This document shows positions 57,244 through 64,000 of a DNA stretch of 64,000 bases, one piece after another (position 1 is the stretch's first letter; each line of letters begins with the position of its first letter). The notes beneath the pieces are model-generated. The model ran no database searches, was not told the origin of the DNA, and saw only the letters and a program-made list of their open reading frames with translations. A program made the translations under genes and the position numbers. Source of the DNA: Artocarpus heterophyllus (lineage: Eukaryota; Streptophyta; Magnoliopsida; Rosales; Moraceae); the NCBI GenBank assembly GCA_025403435.1, contig CM046354.1, forward strand, positions 16,103,836 to 16,167,835, read 5' to 3'.

Positions 57244-60200
57244 TTACCCAGTACTAGCCACCTTCTCCATATTTTTGTCCATGGCCTTTCTTGCAAGCTC
57301 ATAACCCGCAAAGTTCATCGCACCCAATGGAGCAATCCAGAAGAACCTTGGCACTGCTCCTTTAAATAACCCAAGGGGTCCTTCACGCCGGAGTATGGAG
57401 AAGGCCACCATCGTCATCGATACAGACCGACCTTGTGCAGTCATCATTCTAGTTTTCATCACATCAAAGGGTGTGGTGGTGACAGCAGCTAGTCCACCAG
57501 ATAAAGCCCCAACTATAATTGTTTCCCAGGGCTCCAGTTCACGTCGAAGGAGATGTTGCACAAGCTTATAATAACAAAGAAATACAATATTATAAGTTAG
57601 CAAGACAAGTCGTATAGAAAAGCAAAATTAAGAACATGCAAATGTCACACAGACCTCGTTGAGGTCTTAGAATATTATATTATATAGCTGAGACCACATC
57701 GATATGAGGTTCGTTCAGCAAAACAGATGATCTTAGAGAGAGGAAATACATTAACGAGGCCCATCAAAGGGACTGCTATTTGGCCATACCTTTTTGGATT
57801 CAGCATAAAGGCCCATGCCAGCAACGTAGAAAGGAACTTCTCTACAAAGAGTCGCACCAGTCCCCCGAAAGAAACCCCTAAGACCATCCTGGTGCCAAGT
57901 CCCGACAATAGCCTCTCCCACATTGTCAAAAATCCCAGCCTGCAACCGCTGCTTTAGTACCTCACACGGGATCCGCACTGCTGTTCCCAAAACCGTGCTG
58001 CAAAAGGATGCAACAGATTGAACCTATGGGACAAGCCAAAACATTAGTAAACAGAGTCAATATGCAACTCTTTAAAATTCAACAAATAGATTAGCATTAA
58101 CAATTCAGCCAGAAATTTAAGTAAACATGAGCAAGTTTCCAGTTGCCGCCGCATAATTACAAATCCACTTTTTGAATTCTTTAAGAACAAATAAAATGTG
58201 CAACAACTTTCTTCAAATACATCAATCGTGTGTTTGTGTGTGTAGCTAGAGAGAGAGAGAGAGAGATGTTCAACTGCCTATTATTGAGCTTCATTTTCAT
58301 TTTTATAATTGAAAAATACGCTGAATCCTTTTTATAAAAAACTCATGTCTCACTGAAAACCCAAAAATACTAAGCTTTGGGAGGTATGAAACTCAGGAAT
58401 ATGCACTTTCTAATGACTCACACAGCAAAGCTACATCTTAAAGGGGAAAAAGTTGTGTGGATTTAAAATCTTTAAATAGATTCAAATAAATTTGTGATAC
58501 CATAGTAAAGCATCTATAAGTATCCAGGCAGAATAGAATGTGGTGATCAGCTAGAGGGTCTTGATTCATAAAACATACTAGTAAGCTTCTGAAGAAGGTG
58601 CAAACTGGAAGTACTATAACCATAGAGTTAGATGAAAAGTCACCTGAAGCTCTGGTAGTGTTGGAGCGACGTTTATCAGAACTAGTTTACTTGCTTCAAA
58701 TATGCCAGTTCGCAGGCCATGGCTACATTTCAAAAGAAAACATTAGCCCCAAAAACAAAAGATATCTGTTGAGCTAAATGCAAGGATGAAAAATGAAGAA
58801 CCTTGAAAATTGACCAAGAATGGCAGGGATTGAACCCCTGTATACCCCCTGCGCTCCAATTTGTGGAAGCTTTGAAATAATTTCAGGGAAGGACAATGTT
58901 GACGCTTGTACTCGGGTCTAACAAAACAAATACATTGAAAGTGAAGACCTAGCTAAGTCCATGTCCAATCAAAGGAAATTGATGACTTCCAGTACATAAC
59001 CATATCACCAAGCCAAATCCTCAGGGGGAAAAAATTAAAAAAAAAATAAAAGAACTAAAGCAAAGCAAGAAACTCGAGCAAAAAGAAAAAGAAAGGCCAA
59101 AGAATTTGCCTTTATGGTATCAACAGGATGCATTAGAGCACAAGAAAGGGCACATGAAAGGCCCCCTGCCAAAGCAGATTTTAGTACACTTCCAGCAGGT
59201 ATTTCCATAGGTGGAGCAACAGCAACAACAGTTGCAGCTTCAAACCAGACACTCCTGTATTTATTGGAGCATAAGTTACCAAAAAATCAGCCAAAAAACC
59301 TAGTAAAGCAGTATTAGCAATCTAGTTCGGTGGATTCGTGCTATGTACATACAACTTTTGGAATTGCTTTTACAGTATCCAATTTCTCTTAGCAAAGTTT
59401 AATCATAAATCATGCATAAAAAACAAAGAAGCAATGAAGGTTTTTTCCCCCCAAAAAAATAAGTTTGTTACAATTTTATGCTGTGAACAGAAGAGACACT
59501 CAAACTAGATTAGACGTCATATAACTACTTTTCAAAGGACTTTAAGATCAAATATGCCTAACTTGCTCAAAGAAGCAGTACTGCTTACCGAGGGTCATCT
59601 TGCAGTCGATCTGAAGGGAGCAAAAGCATAAAATTTCGAAAATGTCCATAAGAAACAGATTCTTCTGAGTCTGCATTCAGAAATCGCATCATAGCAATAG
59701 CATTATCTTCATTAGCTGGAAGTCCAGCATTTTTGAGTGACGCCAACACTTCACTCTTTTGCAGCGTCCCAGACTTGCTCAGGCAAAGAGAAGTATATGC
59801 ACGAAGAATGGTTGATTCCTTTTGTTCCATCAAAGATAAAAATTGTTTCCAACCAAATGACTTTGAAAATATGTGGCTCCTAGTACGGCGCATGAACTCA
59901 TGAGCATATCTCCGTGGTAATTTTCTCTTTCTCATTGCAACTTCAAGATCTTCTAAAGTTACTTGGCCATCACCATCTCTATCCAATTCTTCAAAAAATC
60001 TCCTTCCTGCATGCATGAATAGCTTAAGATGGTCTGAACTATTCTTTCAGACGAATGTACAGGCAAAATGTTGTCATAATCAGAATCTATTGGCATGTGA
60101 TATATCAACCTCTATAAAAATTATTTCTCTTGAGAGTGTAACAATCTTAAAATCCAATGGAAACTTACTTCCTGATTAATAAACAACAGCTCTCCACAAA

Positions 60201-61989
60201 TAATACTACTCAGAAGAACTCCTATCACCTAGCCAAAACAAGGAGGCATAGTAAACCACCGTTATTATACCGATTGTTCCAAATGTAAACCGCCTTTTGA
60301 GCTTTGGTTCCTTAAGTAAATTTTTTGCCATTTAACTCCTTCAAGTGCCCTAACAGTTGCATTTAGGTCCAATTTTGTGATTTCATCATTTGCATGAGAA
60401 AATACCCTTAGAAGTTCACGTGTTGTGTTAGTGTTACCAAAAATATTGGATAATATTATAATAATATCCCAACACCTTGCACTAACCAAATATGTGCCTC
60501 TAACGAGGTTATTCTACAAAAGATAATCACATGCTTTTGATCGTATTATTGCATTGAATTGAACTAAGATGCCACAGAGAAAATTATTATCGTTGCACCA
60601 GTCTATTTGGTGCTTTTATCAACAAAACTCTTCGCAAAAGTTTTCATTTGAAAACATAATTTCTAAAACACAAAAACACGCACATACATACAAGTCTTTA
60701 GTTCCTGGTCGTCATAGAATGATGATACCAGCACAAGAAGGAAAAAAAAAATCTCTTTTACAGAAGTTACAATTTTCAGAAACAAGGACAAAAGTAACTT
60801 TCAAATTCCAGTCAGAAACCATTTGGCAGGCAACTTAACAGAACATACCTTCAGACTGCGTGTATCTAAAGAAATCTTGGACAGAGAACAGCTTCTTCTT
60901 GTCAGGATAGTCCTTAGAAGGTCGTCCAAGCTGCGGTACAAGCTCAATTAGTTCTGTCAATGAAACAGTCGATAGCGTGGACCTCAAACGCTCCACATTG
61001 GATAGTGGAATACTAAGTATACCACTGGCCAGCTTCTGTGGTGAAATACCCCCAGTTTCTTCACTATTCCCAGCATTTACACCATCAGCACCCTCTTCAT
61101 TAACCGAAGAAGCAACCCCAACAACACTGGAAGGGACACCCCCAACTTTTGCAAACATCAGATTCCCCAAGAACCCATTTACGTCTGCTTTCTGACCATC
61201 CAGAATACCTTTCAACTGATCAAATTGGGATTTAGAAGACGTCTGCACAGGGGTCTCACAATCCTCATTAGCATCCTCTTGCACACCCTTATCAAACTTC
61301 TGAAAATTATGACTTAGTTTATCAAAAACAAAACCTATAAAGCATTCGAACGGTTCATATTTTACTTCTTTATGTGTCACACCTTCATTTTGTATTGTCT
61401 TAATCTCTTGACCCTTAGACGACCTTTGCTTCAATACACCAGAAGCCTTCTGCTTGTTAGACATACACAATTCCTCATCGTCCCTCACCTTCTGCAACCG
61501 TTTCTTACCTGCTTTGAATGGGCCTTGTAGCGCCTGAACAAAACTGTTAACCAACAAGGACCAAACCAAATCAAACTGCAAGCAATTCACACAAGACCCA
61601 TCCTCCTTAGCCGAATCCAAATCCCTCTCTTTCACCCGCTTTTTCCGCACTTCGACTTGGTTTCCATCCCCGGAATTAGGAGAAAACTTCCCAAACAAAA
61701 CCTTTATAGGGACCTTGAGATATAGTCCTTTCCTTCTCTCATCACCACCAATTGAGACACACTGACCACTTTTCTTCTTCGTACCACAGATCTGAACTTT
61801 CCCATTCTTATCTCCTCCACTAAATTCACTAATCAATTCCACAGTGTTCCCCTTATTCCTAGGCCCAGACCAACGGCACTCAAAGTCTTTCGCCGCTTTC
61901 TGCAAGCTCAATTCCAGAGGCGAAAGAGCTTCTTTCACGACTTGAAACGAATTCCAAATCGACTCGATTGGGTCATTTGCAGTCACCAT
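57244..61989 (-). CDS. SAMTL: EF-hand mitochondrial-carrier family protein (SAMTL-like, calcium-dependent SAM carrier type)
   Basis: It resembles Arabidopsis At2g35800 (SAMTL), a predicted Ca-regulated S-adenosylmethionine carrier of an organelle inner membrane; the substrate is inferred. Minus-strand exons are 60849-61989, 59589-60006, 59110-59254, 58802-58917, 58644-58722, 57790-58023 and 57244-57564, giving 817 residues, about the family length. Residues 1-380 are a long hydrophilic N-terminal region starting MVTANDPIESIWNSFQVVKE. An EF-hand loop DRDGDGQVTLED lies at about 389-400, with Asp, not Glu, at position 12. Three carrier repeats follow, with HPVDTIK (about 562-568), IPCEVLKQR and TPFDVMKTR matching the P-x-[DE]-x-x-[KR] signature, and it ends MEKVASTG. 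The start is the first ATG; a longer frame would need a non-ATG start. Intron 3 has a GC donor (59109-59108); the others are GT-AG. Confidence 0.93.
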
Positions 61990-63059
61990 TACTATCAAAC
62001 TTATCCAATCCTTGTTTCAACTCTCCTATATTTACACAGTTATCAATCTTATCTATACCTACCCAATCCAATCTCAGCAAAATCCACGCAATTCCTATCA
62101 CAAAGACGAAAAAATAAATCCTAAATCGAAAAGAGGAAAGCGACGGACCTTTCTAGAATCCGATGATCGCCGTGAGATCCAAACAAGAAGCAGGTCAACC
62201 GGTTAAATCCGAAACTCCGAAGAAGAAAAATCCAAGCTCTAATAGCCGCAAATCCAAACCACCACCACACATTTTTCCCCAAACTCAAGAACAATCCATA
62301 TTCATTCACCAAAAACCGGAAACAGCTTCTCGTTTTGCTTTTCCTCTTTTAGTTCTCAATCAATCATTTGACCGTGAAAAAACGTTGCCTTTTCAAGTTT
62401 TCGAAAGAGTGGAATCCATTGGATAAACCGAAGCGAGTTCAGAAGGACAAATCTGAGTCTTCTGTTCTTGTTTCTGGAAAAGAGAGATTCGGGTGACAGG
62501 AAGAAGAAGAAGAAAAGGTTTGAGGCCTATAATTAGTATTCATTATAAAAATAAATTTAAAAAAAATGAAATCTTTTTTTTTTTGCACTGAAAAAAATGA
62601 AATCGTTTCTATTCTTGTTTGTTTTTTTATGGATAATTATGGTAAAGGGATAAAGGCTGACGTAAGGACTCGTTGGACAGAGGCATCGACGACACTTGGG
62701 CTTTTGGAGTTTTTGGATCGGATGGCTGTGGTTGGTCCAAATACTACAATTGTTTAATTTTTTTTCTTTTTTTTTTTAATGTTTGATTCTAGATTGAAAG
62801 GATGAATTATAAGGCCAATTCAATGCTCATCCAGGCAAGTGATTCATAATTTTATGCAAATAAATATGGTAATTAAGGAGCTCAACTATTAGTAGTTTTA
62901 AATATATATATTTATTTATTTATTTAACCGCCTTTTATGGTTTCTAAATATAACATGCTTCACTAGTATATTTTTATCTTCCACACAGGATGACCTACTA
63001 GAAAGATTTGGATATGAATAAAGTATATAATTTTATTTTTAAAAAAACGTCTCCCGAAA

Positions 63060-63094
<35 letters not shown>

Positions 63095-63466
63095 CGCTAC
63101 TCAAATTTCAACTAGGTTTAAAAATGATTGTTATTTTTAAATCCTTTTCTTTTTATCAAATGGAATCTTATATTATTTTCAACATTATGATCTTTTCTTA
63201 TCTATTATCATCTAACAAATAAGACATAAAAGACATTCTAAAACTTTGAAAAGTTTTGAAATTCTATCATAAAAATATTTACAAATGAGGGGACTGAACT
63301 TTTCAAATAAAAAAAATAAATGAAGTGGTATTTTTATTTTTATTTTTTAATTAAAGGAATTGGTTGTTCCTGTTTTATCTTGCTGTACTAATTTTTTTCA
63401 ATAAAACTTTCGAGCAAAAATTAACAAGTAACGACAGGGAAGAGAATCAAACGTCTGCGTCACATC
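61990..63466. other. SAMTL 5' region and intergenic DNA
   Basis: The first ~500 bp are likely 5' untranslated region and promoter of the carrier gene on the minus strand; a 5' intron is possible but not defined. The frames at 62163-62426 and 62566-62757 have no recognisable domain. A (TA)12-(TG)n microsatellite occupies 63061-63094. Confidence 0.45.
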
Positions 63467-63476
63467 ATTAGTGGTT

Positions 63477-63596
63477 GAAAAACCTTTTTTTTAGCCCGGG
63501 TGGGCTACAGGGCGGACCCTATCTGGTGGGACCCAGTGGGGCCCCGCTGTAGCCCACGGGCTGAATTGCAGTGCTTCGGGTTGGTTGTGTTTGATA
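63477..63596. mobile_element. Small GC-rich foldback element between 10-bp direct repeats
   Basis: AGCCCGGGTGGGCTACAGGG (from about 63493) is mirrored by GGGGCCCCGCTGTAGCCCACGGGCT, ending at about 63562, so one strand can fold into a strong stem with a ~20-base loop. The 120-bp segment lies between perfect copies of ATTAGTGGTT (63467-63476 and 63597-63606), a probable target-site duplication. It stands out sharply from the AT-rich surroundings and encodes nothing. Confidence 0.6.
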
Positions 63597-63606
63597 ATTA
63601 GTGGTT

Positions 63607-64000
63607 CCTGTATGTAGACGTGTCATACAAAATGCTATACACGTGTCACTCAGCCAATCGTTTTTCTTGTTCACAAAGTTTTATCTTGTCACATCCTACA
63701 AAGAGGGAGAATCTCAAAAAAAAAAAAAAAAAGAAAGATTTCACCAAAGATGTTAAATTAATTTCAAGAAAAAAAAAAAAGAATTGGTGACAGCAGTCCA
63801 ATCTCTAAATCCTTTGTATTTTAAAATATTTTACAAAGTATTGTTTTATTTATTTTGACCAAGTAAATTCACAAAAATAGCAAACGGAAATATTCTATAT
63901 TATGAATAATAATTTTAAATCCCATCATAGCGTTTGTTTTTAAATTTTAAATTTGATCGAAATCTTATCAAAATAAAAAGGAATACCAAACACTTAAACA
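63607..64000. other. AT-rich DNA at the window edge
   Basis: ACACGTGTC (about 63648-63656), a G-box/ABRE-like motif, may belong to a promoter of a gene beyond the window, but no gene start is seen. The remainder is A-rich. Confidence 0.4.

Noticed and set aside
62163..62426. 87-codon plus-strand frame upstream of SAMTL
   Set aside because: Lies in the probable 5' untranslated/promoter region of the minus-strand gene, with no domain.
1..64000. Canonical tRNA, rRNA or microRNA genes
   Set aside because: No cloverleaf-capable tRNA or rRNA sequence was recognised by eye; microRNA hairpins cannot be judged without folding and small-RNA data.

Overview
The window looks like nuclear DNA from a dicot plant. 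It is A+T-rich, its genes have many short GT-AG introns, it carries TIR-NBS-LRR (TNL) resistance-gene remnants (a class typical of dicots), and transposable elements fill most of the space. The species cannot be named from the sequence alone.

Only three host genes were built exon by exon. (1) A gene for mitochondrial ATP synthase subunit d (ATPQ; 33.7-36.0 kb, +) keeps its five-exon layout and its promoter motifs, but it has a stop codon in exon 2 and a damaged splice donor after exon 3. (2) A TAN1/THUMPD1-type tRNA-acetylation adaptor (47.0-49.8 kb, -) has seven exons and about 328 residues. (3) A large EF-hand mitochondrial-carrier protein of the SAMTL type (57.2-62.0 kb, -) has seven exons and about 817 residues. 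Decayed host-derived copies are an intronless LOG-type cytokinin-activating-enzyme pseudogene (41.9-42.6 kb) and two TNL 3'-end remnants (37.2-37.5 and 54.4-56.1 kb).

The first 33 kb are almost entirely mobile DNA. They hold a tRNA-type SINE with target-site duplications (3.0-3.3 kb), an AT-rich element with hAT-like ends (5.8-7.1 kb), and a gag-bearing Ty3-like retroelement (9.9-17.0 kb). The left LTR of that retroelement was later hit by a solo LTR and by a CACTA transposon. Its right LTR still shows the uninterrupted sequence at both insertion points. Next come the 3' end of a Ty3 chromovirus-like element (19.0-22.1 kb) and two foldback palindromes (22.1-22.7 kb). The second palindrome is split by a complete, mutated Ty1/copia element of 9.6 kb (22.75-32.40 kb) with a perfect 5-bp duplication.

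The right half (33-64 kb) is gene-bearing with repeats between the genes: a second copy of the solo-LTR family (43.7-45.7 kb), an ~83-bp tandem array (51.1-51.8 kb), a candidate SINE (52.6 kb), retroelement-like debris (52.8-54.4 kb) and a small GC-rich palindrome (63.5 kb).

The most unusual structure is the CACTA element's array of about a dozen self-complementary units, which would transcribe into a chain of hairpins. The most consequential host observation is the doubly damaged ATPQ gene. I found no clear evidence of a wholly new biological system; the window is best read as a well-preserved record of nested transposition around a few conserved genes.
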